Source: a virus
DNA: 35,341 nucleotides
IMG/VR virus record: IMGVR_UViG_3300025870_000037
Span: 1 to 35,341 of that record
Strand: one strand, 5' to 3'
The notes below the pieces were generated by a model that was given only the letters and a program-made list of their open reading frames with translations, ran no database searches and was not told the DNA's origin. Each line of letters begins with the position of its first letter. Positions within the stretch are counted from its first letter, which is position 1. The translations under genes and the position numbers were made by a program. This document shows, in pieces, positions 1-5,428 of the stretch.

Positions 1-44
1 AAGCACTTAGCATCTTTTTAGTCTACGACTAATCAACCCCTCCT

Positions 45-129
45 GAGACTTTTAAAGTCTCCTAAGATTCTATCGCCTACAGGAAATTCCCGATAGGGAA
101 TGCCGCACGGTAAAGACTTTTAAAGTCTT
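45..129. repeat. Two copies of a 15-base dyad, AGACTTTTAAAGTCT
   Basis: The same palindrome lies at 46-60 and 114-128, 68 bp apart. Each copy extends one matching base pair further on each side, and the extension differs: G/C in the first (45-61) and A/T in the second (113-129). A third small inverted repeat, ATTCCC-gata-GGGAAT, sits between them at 86-101. The spacing and symmetry suit a pair of dimer-binding operator sites ahead of the early genes, but no promoter core could be recognised between them. A role as weak hairpins in RNA is also possible. Confidence 0.5.
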
Positions 130-140
130 AAAGGTCAACT

Positions 141-179
141 TAGTATCTCTATAACCTATAAAAGGTTATAGAGATACTA
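141..179 (+). other. Long perfect hairpin in the early leader
   Basis: The left arm at 141-157 and the right arm at 163-179 are exact reverse complements: 17 bp with a 5-base loop (ATAAA) at 158-162. No T-run follows, so it does not look like a simple intrinsic terminator. It stands directly in front of a second, longer hairpin and the first gene. It may be an RNA-processing or stability element in the untranslated leader. Confidence 0.6.
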
Positions 180-182
180 AAA

Positions 183-252
183 AGTATTCCTTATTTATTA
201 AGTTAAAAAGAAGTTCAGAATGAACTTTTTAACTTAATAAATAAGGAATACT
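183..252 (+). other. 28-bp hairpin covering the ribosome site of the first gene
   Basis: Bases 183-210 pair perfectly with 225-252. The top of the structure has a 3-base one-sided bulge (211-213), then a 4-bp helix closed over a GAA loop (218-220). The AAGGA ribosome site of the gene starting at 256 (243-247) lies inside the right arm, so it would be hidden when the RNA folds. A long stem with an asymmetric bulge near the apex resembles RNase III sites in T7 early mRNA. That function is inferred. Confidence 0.65.
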
Positions 253-255
253 ATA

Positions 256-672
256 ATGGCCAAATCAAACTTCAACTCAATCGATGCCAACCAAATTGCT
301 ACAGCTCGACAAGTTTTTGCAGTGGCAAGCCACTTTGCCAGTATCCAAGCCAAGTCTCCTTCGGAGAGATATGGATTGACCAAGGTTTTCAATGCAGTGA
401 TTAACAAGCACTACAAAGACTCCGATAGCTTTATGACCCATTCTGATGTCTCAGAATGGTTTGAATGGGATTGTGTTCCAGAGCAGTTCCTCCACATGAT
501 TTCTACCAAGAAATCTAAGGCTAAGGCGAAGCCAAAGGCTTCCAGAAAAGCTAAAGCTTCAGTGGAGCCAAATGCTTCCAAGGCTCCCAAGAAGTCTTCG
601 ACTTTGACTCAGCGAGTTGATTCGCTAGAAGCGAAGATGGATAAAATCCTTGAGATTCTGTCTGCCAAGTAA
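256..672 (+). CDS. Hypothetical early protein with basic linker and C-terminal coiled coil
   Basis: This is a 138-residue protein of unknown family. About the first 85 residues look globular. Residues ~86-115 form a Lys/Ala/Ser/Pro-rich stretch like a histone H1 tail. The last ~22 residues (TQRVDSLEAKMDKILEIL) have heptad spacing expected of a short coiled coil. A nucleic-acid-binding oligomer is plausible but not shown. The start is supported by AAGGA about 9 bases upstream, inside the arm of a long hairpin, which suggests translation is controlled by RNA folding or cleavage. It is the first gene of the rightward early cluster. Confidence 0.8.
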   Translation: MAKSNFNSIDANQIATARQVFAVASHFASIQAKSPSERYGLTKVFNAVINKHYKDSDSFMTHSDVSEWFEWDCVPEQFLHMISTKKSKAKAKPKASRKAKASVEPNASKAPKKSSTLTQRVDSLEAKMDKILEILSAK

Positions 673-727
673 TTCTATCGGCCACGGACGGCCAGTTAAA
701 TTCTATTAATTTTCGAGGTATAGATTT

Positions 728-907
728 ATGCAAGACTTTGATAATAGTTATATATGGGCAAGAATGTTTCCTGATGTTTCATTTCGTGATAAAGTTTGTA
801 TAGAATGGGATGACGGTACAATAGTTGTGCATAAACATCTATACTATTGCGAAGAAGTTTTACATAGTATAGACTGGTCTACTGTCGCTAAATGCTACGA
901 AGTTTAG
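728..907 (+). CDS. Hypothetical small early protein (59 aa)
   Basis: The open frame starts MQDFDNSYIWARMF and ends ...AKCYEV. A GAGGT ribosome site at 715-719 lies 8 bases before the ATG. The protein is acidic and rich in aromatic residues (several Trp and Tyr), with no membrane segment or recognised motif. The next hairpin begins inside its stop codon, at 906. It belongs to the run of tiny early genes, a class that in other phages often encodes host-takeover proteins; no function can be assigned. Confidence 0.65.
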   Translation: MQDFDNSYIWARMFPDVSFRDKVCIEWDDGTIVVHKHLYYCEEVLHSIDWSTVAKCYEV

Positions 908-955
908 TTAATTTATATAGCCTATTACGAAGTAGTAGGCTCTATTAAATTAACT
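906..955 (+). other. Imperfect hairpin between early genes
   Basis: Bases 906-915 pair with 946-955 (10 bp). After a small internal loop (around 916-918 / 942-945), 919-928 pairs with 932-941 (10 bp with one G-T) over a GAA loop. The architecture is like the 183-252 hairpin: two AT-rich helices separated by an asymmetric irregularity and a tiny loop. No T-run follows. It is a candidate RNA-processing site. Confidence 0.55.
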
Positions 956-972
956 CCAAAACAAAAGGCTCA

Positions 973-1137
973 ATGCTTATGTATAAAGTTATATTCGACG
1001 GTAATGTAATGGTCTGCCAAGACTTAGAAGATGCTACTGAAACTGCTATGCATTTAAGAAATGCAGAATATAGTTTAGTAGAAGTTGTTCCGGCAGAGCC
1101 GACTGACTTAGATTCTTTCATTGAAGTGGAGGTATAG
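973..1137 (+). CDS. Hypothetical small early protein (54 aa)
   Basis: The reading frame begins MLMYKVIFDGN and ends FIEVEV. AAGG at 965-968 is 4 bases from the ATG at 973 and 10 from the ATG at 979, so the start may be either (54 or 52 residues). The protein has an acidic C-terminal half and no recognised domain. The small beta-alpha-beta look (KVIFDG..., then a helix of LEDATETAMHLRNA) recurs in other small phage proteins. Its end overlaps the ribosome site of the next gene. Confidence 0.6.
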   Translation: MLMYKVIFDGNVMVCQDLEDATETAMHLRNAEYSLVEVVPAEPTDLDSFIEVEV

Positions 1138-1141
1138 AGAT

Positions 1142-1438
1142 ATGAAGATAGTTATTTGTACTCAGCACGTTGAAAACTATGGAGCACATGATTGGAATGG
1201 CGAGGGAAAATGTCCTAAGTACTGGAAGTACAAAGGCGGCAGTACTTATGTTGTATCTGATGTAGATATATCAGACGCTACAGATAAAAGCTATTGGTCT
1301 GAAATAACTGATGCTGTTGTTTCCAGCGACGATTACTGGCAAGAATATATTCTTATGATGGAGGTAGTAGATGATACAGATTTTGATATATCTAAATACT
1401 GTGAACATTGGGAAAAGCCTATAGAATTGGAGCTGTAA
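1142..1438 (+). CDS. Conserved-looking small phage protein (98 aa), function unknown
   Basis: The start MKIVICTQHVENYGAH is chosen over an upstream in-frame ATG at 1121. GGAGG at 1128-1132 stands 9 bases before 1142, and the upstream extension would lie inside the preceding gene. The N-terminal pattern (TQxxENYGAHDWNGEG...PKYWKYKGG) is of a type I recall from other marine phage genomes, without known function. The C-terminal half is acidic and aromatic. The stop codon is followed after one base by the next ATG. Confidence 0.75.
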   Translation: MKIVICTQHVENYGAHDWNGEGKCPKYWKYKGGSTYVVSDVDISDATDKSYWSEITDAVVSSDDYWQEYILMMEVVDDTDFDISKYCEHWEKPIELEL

Positions 1439-1439
1439 G

Positions 1440-1526
1440 ATGATTATAATTGACGTAGCGTTTATAATAGTGTTATCATTGTCTGGCTTTATAATCTATA
1501 TAGTTGGAAAGGAGTTAGACTTATGA
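1440..1526 (+). CDS. Single-pass membrane micro-protein (28 aa)
   Basis: ATG at 1440 opens a 28-residue frame, MIIIDVAFIIVLSLSGFIIY, followed by IVGKELDL. Nearly all of it is one hydrophobic helix with a short charged C-terminus. It is packed between its neighbours, starting 2 bases after the upstream stop and overlapping the next ATG as ATGA. This tight coupling is the main evidence that it is translated. No clear ribosome site of its own is seen, so reinitiation is likely. The function is unknown; an inner-membrane effector is a guess. Confidence 0.45.
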   Translation: MIIIDVAFIIVLSLSGFIIYIVGKELDL

Positions 1527-1654
1527 ATAAATATACAGTTTGGGTTGGTGGTGTTGAGGCAAATCAATACTATCTCACCAAAGGTGAAGCAGAAAAGTTA
1601 GCAGCTATTTACAGAGCTGAAGGTTATCACGATGTTTACATTGAAAAGGTATAG
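1523..1654 (+). CDS. Hypothetical small early protein (43 aa)
   Basis: The frame starts MNKYTVWVGGVEANQYYLT and ends VYIEKV. AAAGGAG (1508-1514) lies 8 bases upstream. The predicted layout is beta strand, helix (KGEAEKLAAIYRAEG), beta strand, a compact fold common among small phage proteins. No named family could be assigned. It overlaps the preceding membrane micro-gene by 4 bases. Confidence 0.65.
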   Translation: MNKYTVWVGGVEANQYYLTKGEAEKLAAIYRAEGYHDVYIEKV

Positions 1655-1658
1655 AACT

Positions 1659-1820
1659 ATGAATAAAGTTGATTTGTTTTACACTCCGACTAGCATGAAA
1701 GACTTAGAAGATAGACTCGAAAGTTTCTCAGGCAGTGAAAAATCTATAGCTTGGCTGGCCGCAATGATGGCTTGGAACCTAGCTTGCGATATATCTAACA
1801 ATGAACAAGAGGATAAGTGA
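1659..1820 (+). CDS. Hypothetical small early protein (53 aa)
   Basis: The start MNKVDLFYTP at 1659 follows AAAGG (1645-1649) by 9 bases. A longer in-frame reading from 1632 would overlap the previous gene and has no ribosome site. The protein is mostly helical (MKDLEDRLESF..., then IAWLAAMMAWNLACDI, an amphipathic to hydrophobic helix) with an acidic end. No recognised family. Confidence 0.6.
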   Translation: MNKVDLFYTPTSMKDLEDRLESFSGSEKSIAWLAAMMAWNLACDISNNEQEDK

Positions 1821-1821
1821 T

Positions 1822-2082
1822 ATGTTAGAACTACAAAAGACTTTACAGTCACGTTTAGATGCCGAACTTGTCAGCACTTGTGGTATACTAGGAATCTGTA
1901 TTAGCTATAAGAGCAAACATATAGATGCCTTTAAACCTGATGCTGAATATATGTTCCATAGTTGGGGCAACACTGAAGAAGGGGTAGATATATTTTGGGG
2001 TCACTATGACCTCACACTATCAGAAGCTTTAGACATCTGGAAAGATAAAATTAATCAGAACCCAAGGGGTAAGAGGTGGTAA
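1822..2082 (+). CDS. Hypothetical early protein (86 aa)
   Basis: AGAGGA (1808-1813) supports the ATG at 1822 (MLELQKTLQ) rather than the in-frame ATG at 1801, which lies inside the preceding gene. The protein has an N-terminal helix, a hydrophobic strand region (CGILGICIS) and an aspartate- and aromatic-rich middle. The end is basic (NPRGKRW). No family recognised. It runs into the next gene with a gap of one base after its stop. Confidence 0.65.
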   Translation: MLELQKTLQSRLDAELVSTCGILGICISYKSKHIDAFKPDAEYMFHSWGNTEEGVDIFWGHYDLTLSEALDIWKDKINQNPRGKRW

Positions 2083-2083
2083 A

Positions 2084-2215
2084 ATGGTAGAACTAAGTAA
2101 TGAATTTGTGCATTATCTAGTCGAAAGACTATTAGATGGCGGTTATGTAACTAGCGGTGAAGTCTTTAACGCCATCGAAGACTGGAATGAACGATATATA
2201 ACTCAAGAAGATTAA
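2084..2215 (+). CDS. Hypothetical small early protein (43 aa)
   Basis: The ATG at 2084 follows AAGAGGTGG (2071-2079). The sequence MVELSNEFVHYLVERLLDGG...VFNAIEDWNERY is predicted to be two or three short helices. The compact helical form recalls small DNA- or protein-binding phage products, but no motif is decisive. A long hairpin follows directly at 2223. Confidence 0.6.
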   Translation: MVELSNEFVHYLVERLLDGGYVTSGEVFNAIEDWNERYITQED

Positions 2216-2222
2216 TATTAAA

Positions 2223-2268
2223 TGTACTTATTAGTTAGTAAGTTCTTACGAACTAACTAATAAGTACA
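2223..2268 (+). other. Long hairpin with shared apex (first copy)
   Basis: Bases 2223-2236 pair with 2255-2268 (14 bp). A 4-base one-sided bulge, AGTA (2237-2240), separates this stem from a 5-bp helix, AGTTC/GAACT (2241-2245 / 2250-2254), over a TTAC loop. A 26-base core (2233-2258) is identical to the hairpin at 3652-3717. An alternative pairing, GTAAG with CTTAC (2238-2242 / 2245-2249), is possible only with a 2-base loop. It sits between a stop codon and the ribosome site of the next gene, which stays outside the stem. Confidence 0.65.
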
Positions 2269-2283
2269 CAATTGGAGATGCCG

Positions 2284-2901
2284 ATGTTCAACACTCACTG
2301 CAAAGCGGTTCAAGAATACTCACAGCGTAGTGCTACTAATATGTCAGATACAATTCTAATGGTAGTGCTAAGCATCCAACAAAACTGGCTCGGTGTTGGC
2401 GACCAGCTAACTGATGTAAGGCTAAATAAATCTGAGTCCCGATTCTTGTGGGGCAACAAAGGAAAAACATATAGCTATCTTAAATCTAATCAGCACAAAG
2501 TATATGCTCAAGTGATGGCTGTTATCAACAGCAAACAGACAGACTTTATGAAATCTATATCGCTGATGAATATATTCTTGAGGGTTGATGGATTGGGCTT
2601 AGCTAAAGCTGGCTTCTGCTGCCAGTTGATTGCTGGATTGGTTGGCTGTATGGATACTCATAACATTAGAATGTATGGGCTGGACACCAAAGACTTAGCA
2701 CTAGCTAAGAATCCAAAGACCCAGAAGGGCATTGATGCTAACAACGCTAAGATAGATAAGTACATAGAGTTGTGTGCTGACTATGGCTGTGAGAATCTTT
2801 GGAATGCTTGGTGCGACTTTGTAGCTACCAAATCTAAGCGCTGGCAAGACGGCAACCATGTGTCTGAAGTACATTATACTTACCTGACCGGAGGTCACTG
2901 A
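2284..2901 (+). CDS. Helix-hairpin-helix protein resembling HhH-GPD DNA glycosylases
   Basis: This is a 205-residue protein. Residues ~100-111 (RVDGLGLAKAGF) form a helix-hairpin-helix motif, and ~122-131 read CMDTHNIRMY. That pair of motifs matches the GxGxKTA ... VDTHxxR layout of endonuclease III / MutY-type glycosylases. D124 would be the conserved catalytic Asp. The Lys used by bifunctional enzymes is Ala here, with a Lys one place on. There is no iron-sulfur Cys cluster at the C-terminus. The start at 2284 is set by GGAG (2274-2277); the in-frame TTG at 2272 and ATG at 2278 are too close. A base-excision or modified-base-binding role is inferred; whether it cuts is unknown. Confidence 0.6.
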   Translation: MFNTHCKAVQEYSQRSATNMSDTILMVVLSIQQNWLGVGDQLTDVRLNKSESRFLWGNKGKTYSYLKSNQHKVYAQVMAVINSKQTDFMKSISLMNIFLRVDGLGLAKAGFCCQLIAGLVGCMDTHNIRMYGLDTKDLALAKNPKTQKGIDANNAKIDKYIELCADYGCENLWNAWCDFVATKSKRWQDGNHVSEVHYTYLTGGH

Positions 2902-3128
2902 TGAATTTACCCACAGAAGAAGAGTTTATTGCGACCTGTCAGTCACATATGTTTAGCTTTATGCTTGAGCCAGACCTCAATAAAGCTATGGAAGGTCTTC
3001 AAACCTACCACTATATGCAAGATGTTATCAAAAAAGGAGGCTCGAAGTACAAGAAGATACACCGCAAAGCCTTTGAAGATTACATAGATAAAGTTAAACA
3101 GGAGGCTAGAAATGGTACCAGCAACTGA
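2901..3128 (+). CDS. Hypothetical protein (75 aa)
   Basis: The ATG overlaps the upstream stop (TGATG), and GGAGG lies 7-8 bases before it, so the two are translationally coupled. The protein is largely helical, with an acidic start and a Lys-rich C-terminal half (KKGGSKYKKIHRKAFEDY). No recognised family. It ends inside the next gene. Confidence 0.65.
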   Translation: MNLPTEEEFIATCQSHMFSFMLEPDLNKAMEGLQTYHYMQDVIKKGGSKYKKIHRKAFEDYIDKVKQEARNGTSN

Positions 3129-3300
3129 AGAATTAGAAAAAACTCAAGAGCTTTTATCGGATGTCATGCATCAAATCTATCGAGATGTAAGAGACGGTGA
3201 GGGCCAAGCAATATACGAAATGATTGAAAGACTTCCTAACTATATACTTGAAGGTTATTTAAACGAGGCAGAGCACCATGAAAAACTCAGATGGAATTAA
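3112..3300 (+). CDS. Hypothetical small helical protein (62 aa)
   Basis: AGGAGG just upstream supports the ATG at 3112, which overlaps the previous gene by 17 bases. The sequence is acidic and strongly helical (TEELEKTQELLSDVMHQIY...). No motif or family is recognised. Its end overlaps the next gene by 23 bases, typical of this tightly packed cluster. Confidence 0.6.
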   Translation: MVPATEELEKTQELLSDVMHQIYRDVRDGEGQAIYEMIERLPNYILEGYLNEAEHHEKLRWN

Positions 3301-3472
3301 AGAAGGCAATGTTCTATGGCGTATAGATTTTACAGATGAGTTTGATTCGCCTATGTATTGTTTTAGTTTAGAAGATGCACATAAAATAGCTAGAACGAGA
3401 GGCAATAAACCATACATAATTACCATGTTAAATGGTGATAGACTTCAAAGCGAACTTACAGGTAAAAGATAA
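3278..3472 (+). CDS. Hypothetical small protein (64 aa)
   Basis: The start MKNSDGIKEGNVLWRIDF follows GAGG-like bases about 8 upstream, inside the previous gene. The predicted strand-helix-strand pattern (VLWRIDF, SLEDAHKIARTRG, YIITMLNGD) resembles compact single-domain phage effectors. No family assigned. Its stop overlaps the next ATG (TAATG). Confidence 0.6.
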   Translation: MKNSDGIKEGNVLWRIDFTDEFDSPMYCFSLEDAHKIARTRGNKPYIITMLNGDRLQSELTGKR

Positions 3473-3645
3473 TGGCTTACAAACTAACACAAAACAAACT
3501 AGATTTTTTTAACATTCTAAAAGACTTAACAATAACTACAGAGCAGTTGAAATATGACACAGATTTTGAGCCGACAGAAGAAGAGCTTGAGATGTTGGAT
3601 GACCTAGCTACTAGAGTATTTAATATATGCATCAATGATAATTAA
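3472..3645 (+). CDS. Hypothetical small acidic protein (57 aa)
   Basis: The ATG shares a base with the preceding stop, so it is probably translated by reinitiation; no strong ribosome site is seen. The protein begins MAYKLTQNKLDFF and is acidic in the second half (FEPTEEELEMLDDL). No recognised family. It is the last gene before the 3652-3717 hairpin, which closes this cluster. Confidence 0.55.
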   Translation: MAYKLTQNKLDFFNILKDLTITTEQLKYDTDFEPTEEELEMLDDLATRVFNICINDN

Positions 3646-3651
3646 TATACT

Positions 3652-3717
3652 CAATTACTTAATGACTTATAAGTTAGTAAGTTCTTACGAACTAACTTAT
3701 AAGACATTAAGTTATTG
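3652..3717 (+). other. Long hairpin with shared apex (second copy)
   Basis: The outer stem runs from 3652 to 3675 paired with 3694 to 3717, with two isolated mismatches (3656/3713 and 3665/3704). A 4-base bulge, AGTA (3676-3679), follows, then AGTTC/GAACT over TTAC, exactly as in the hairpin at 2223-2268. The 26-base core at 3672-3697 is identical in both, while the outer stem sequences differ but remain paired. Here it lies at the end of the early cluster, just upstream of a promoter. It could be a terminator-like or RNA-processing element; no T-run follows. Confidence 0.65.
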
Positions 3718-3754
3718 TACCACACTTCGGTGGCGGTGTCAAGTAAAAAACCGC

Positions 3755-3783
3755 TTTACTTTTAAATAAATATATGTTATAAT
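3755..3783 (+). promoter_or_regulatory. Sigma70-type promoter
   Basis: The -35 TTTACT (3755-3760) and the -10 TATAAT (3778-3783) are separated by 17 bases that are almost all A and T. This is a near-consensus host-type promoter. It fires toward the gene at 3821 with an expected untranslated leader of about 30 bases. Upstream, at about 3720-3740, a GGTGG/CCAC-rich patch with small inverted repeats could be an operator, but this is weak. Confidence 0.75.
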
Positions 3784-3820
3784 ATACACTCAAATATACA
3801 TTCAAATAGGCATTAAAATT

Positions 3821-4078
3821 ATGGAAACTTTATTCAACTTAATCGCAAAATCTACACACTCTTTGGCATTTAGCGGCAAGAAAAACGGTACTGTCTTCGG
3901 TAAGTCTTTTATTGTACGACAGCGGAGCATCAAGAATCGTTTCGAGCTTAGCAAAGGAGAGTGTTTTCATATCTTCCACTGTTATAAGTGGGCTTTCTAT
4001 GTACAGCACAAACAGTCTCGAAGCATTAGCTTCAAGAACATCAAAGATATTAACGGCATCGAAGGAGTACAAGCATAA
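3821..4078 (+). CDS. Hypothetical protein (85 aa)
   Basis: This is the first gene behind the 3755-3783 promoter. The protein is basic (many Lys and Arg) and rich in Phe and His, with strand-like segments (GTVFGKSFIVRQRS, WAFYVQHKQSRSISF). No recognised family. The ribosome site is poor. Its stop codon shares a base with the start of the DUF932 gene, so the two are likely co-translated. Confidence 0.7.
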   Translation: METLFNLIAKSTHSLAFSGKKNGTVFGKSFIVRQRSIKNRFELSKGECFHIFHCYKWAFYVQHKQSRSISFKNIKDINGIEGVQA

Positions 4079-4998
4079 TGACTATCATGCAAATGTTTCC
4101 AAACAACTCAGCACTTCAAGCCATCCGAGAGGGTGGCTACGGCTCAGCAGATTTTGATATAGCTACAGCACCTTTAATTTATTTAGATGCTTATGAAAGC
4201 TCCAAGTCTGTTATCTATCGCACCGATACTGGTGAAGAGTTAGGTATTCATGGTCATGGTTACAAACCTGTAGCACCCAAGCACATGATAGATGTTACTA
4301 GGAATATCATTGAGCGTTCTGACCTGTCCATCAATGGGATGGAGGAGACTATTAGAACCTCACACAATGGTGCTAGAACCTTTGTACAATATAAGCTACC
4401 TGCTCATACTTATAATACTCCAGACGGTGACACTGCATCTCTTGGGCTGCTTGCAGTGTCAAGCTTCGACGGGACTTGGCCCTTCATGATTAGTGCGGCA
4501 GCTATTCAACAAGCTTGTACAAATCTACAAGTCTTTGTTGGCGGTGAGGTTGCAGTGTTCAGAGCTAAGCATACCCGAAACCTAGACATTGAAGTAGGCT
4601 CAAGAGTTATCACCAAGGCTCTAGATGTTTTCGAGAACCAACGTGAACTCTGGTCAGAGTGGAGCGCTCAACCCATGTCAGACAGCATGGCATTCCAAGA
4701 GATTGTAGAAGCTTTGAAGATTGCTTCAGCTCAAAAGATTATAAACTCTAGACCACCATCTTCCCCTGAGGCTATCATGGGTGAGATGCCTAGAACTAAT
4801 CCAGCACTTGAATACATCTATGCTGCTTGGCATAAATACAAGAGACGTTTAGGTGCTAATCGCTGGGCATTTTATAATGCTATGACCGACTGGTCTACTC
4901 ATGCAACAGCACAACGTCGAGATGCTATATTTAATATAGCTGCAACACAGAACACTCGACAGGCTGTTGTCCAACATCACTTCTCAAAGGTGGCGTAA
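4078..4998 (+). CDS. DUF932 family phage/plasmid protein
   Basis: This 306-residue protein matches the DUF932 pattern (TIGR03299-like phage/plasmid proteins). Characteristic stretches are YKPVAPKHMIDVTRNI near residue 65, SSFDGTWPFMISAAAIQQACTN near 130-150, FRAKHTRN near 165, and a late WSTH. DUF932 proteins occur widely in phages and plasmids, often near recombination or replication genes. The biochemical role is not established. Overlapping stop and start codons tie it to both neighbours, placing it in the operon driven from 3755-3783. Confidence 0.85.
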   Translation: MTIMQMFPNNSALQAIREGGYGSADFDIATAPLIYLDAYESSKSVIYRTDTGEELGIHGHGYKPVAPKHMIDVTRNIIERSDLSINGMEETIRTSHNGARTFVQYKLPAHTYNTPDGDTASLGLLAVSSFDGTWPFMISAAAIQQACTNLQVFVGGEVAVFRAKHTRNLDIEVGSRVITKALDVFENQRELWSEWSAQPMSDSMAFQEIVEALKIASAQKIINSRPPSSPEAIMGEMPRTNPALEYIYAAWHKYKRRLGANRWAFYNAMTDWSTHATAQRRDAIFNIAATQNTRQAVVQHHFSKVA

Positions 4999-5261
4999 TG
5001 TTAAACAACGAACTAACCCCGCAAGAACAAGAGCTTCTTGTTATAACTATGGAGGAGTGCTGCGAACTAGCGATGGTTTGCAGCAAGCTTCTGAGGTTTG
5101 GCAAAGAACAAAAACATTTAGATAACTTACTACAGGAGTCAGCCGATGTTACTGTGATGATTAACCTGCTCTCAGATTATAAACTGGTGAGCCAAATAGA
5201 AAAGCTAGGACAGATGTTTAAGAAACAAGACAAGCTTAAAGAATGGAGCAGTCTGTATTGA
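4998..5261 (+). CDS. MazG-like nucleotide pyrophosphohydrolase, first of two
   Basis: This is an 87-residue all-helical protein with the two metal-binding signatures of the all-alpha NTP pyrophosphatase superfamily. These are EECCEL (residues ~16-21, an EExxE-like motif) and ESADV (~45-49, an ExxD-like motif). Such enzymes hydrolyse nucleoside triphosphates, or in some phages (p)ppGpp-like nucleotides, to monophosphate and pyrophosphate. The protein is shorter than typical MazG and may work as a dimer or tetramer. AAAGGTGG precedes the start. It is followed within about 130 bases by a second gene of the same superfamily. Confidence 0.65.
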   Translation: MLNNELTPQEQELLVITMEECCELAMVCSKLLRFGKEQKHLDNLLQESADVTVMINLLSDYKLVSQIEKLGQMFKKQDKLKEWSSLY

Positions 5262-5428
5262 ATCAGAACTTAAAGAATGCTATGGAAGACTTAATGCAGG
5301 GACGCTTAACACTGTTACAAGCCATCAGTAAATGGGACGTAACATCTAAAGAACTGCTTAATTATATACAAGAGGAAGCCGAAAAGAATGAAGACACTGG
5401 AAGACAAGATAGTACAATGGCACCATGA
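5243..5428 (+). CDS. Hypothetical small protein (61 aa)
   Basis: The gene lies between the two MazG-like genes and overlaps both, by 19 and 41 bases. The protein is helical and Gln-, Leu- and Glu-rich (LKNAMEDLMQGRLTLLQAI, SKELLNYIQEEAEK). No motif is recognised and the ribosome site is weak. The last ~14 residues are encoded in the overlap with the next gene. It could be a partner of the adjacent enzymes, but only position suggests that. Confidence 0.5.
   Translation: MEQSVLNQNLKNAMEDLMQGRLTLLQAISKWDVTSKELLNYIQEEAEKNEDTGRQDSTMAP

Noticed and set aside
252-257. TATAAT hexamer just before and over the first ATG
   Set aside because: A -10 box here would start transcription inside the gene, and there is no matching -35. 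It is a by-product of the AT-rich hairpin arm and start codon.
673-715. GGCC-acggac-GGCC inverted repeat after the first gene as a terminator
   Set aside because: The stem is only about 4 bp and what follows is AT-rich but not a clear T-run, so it is too weak to call.
2272-2283. TTG start (2272) or ATG at 2278 for the HhH gene
   Set aside because: GGAG at 2274-2277 overlaps or abuts these codons. Only the ATG at 2284 has proper spacing.
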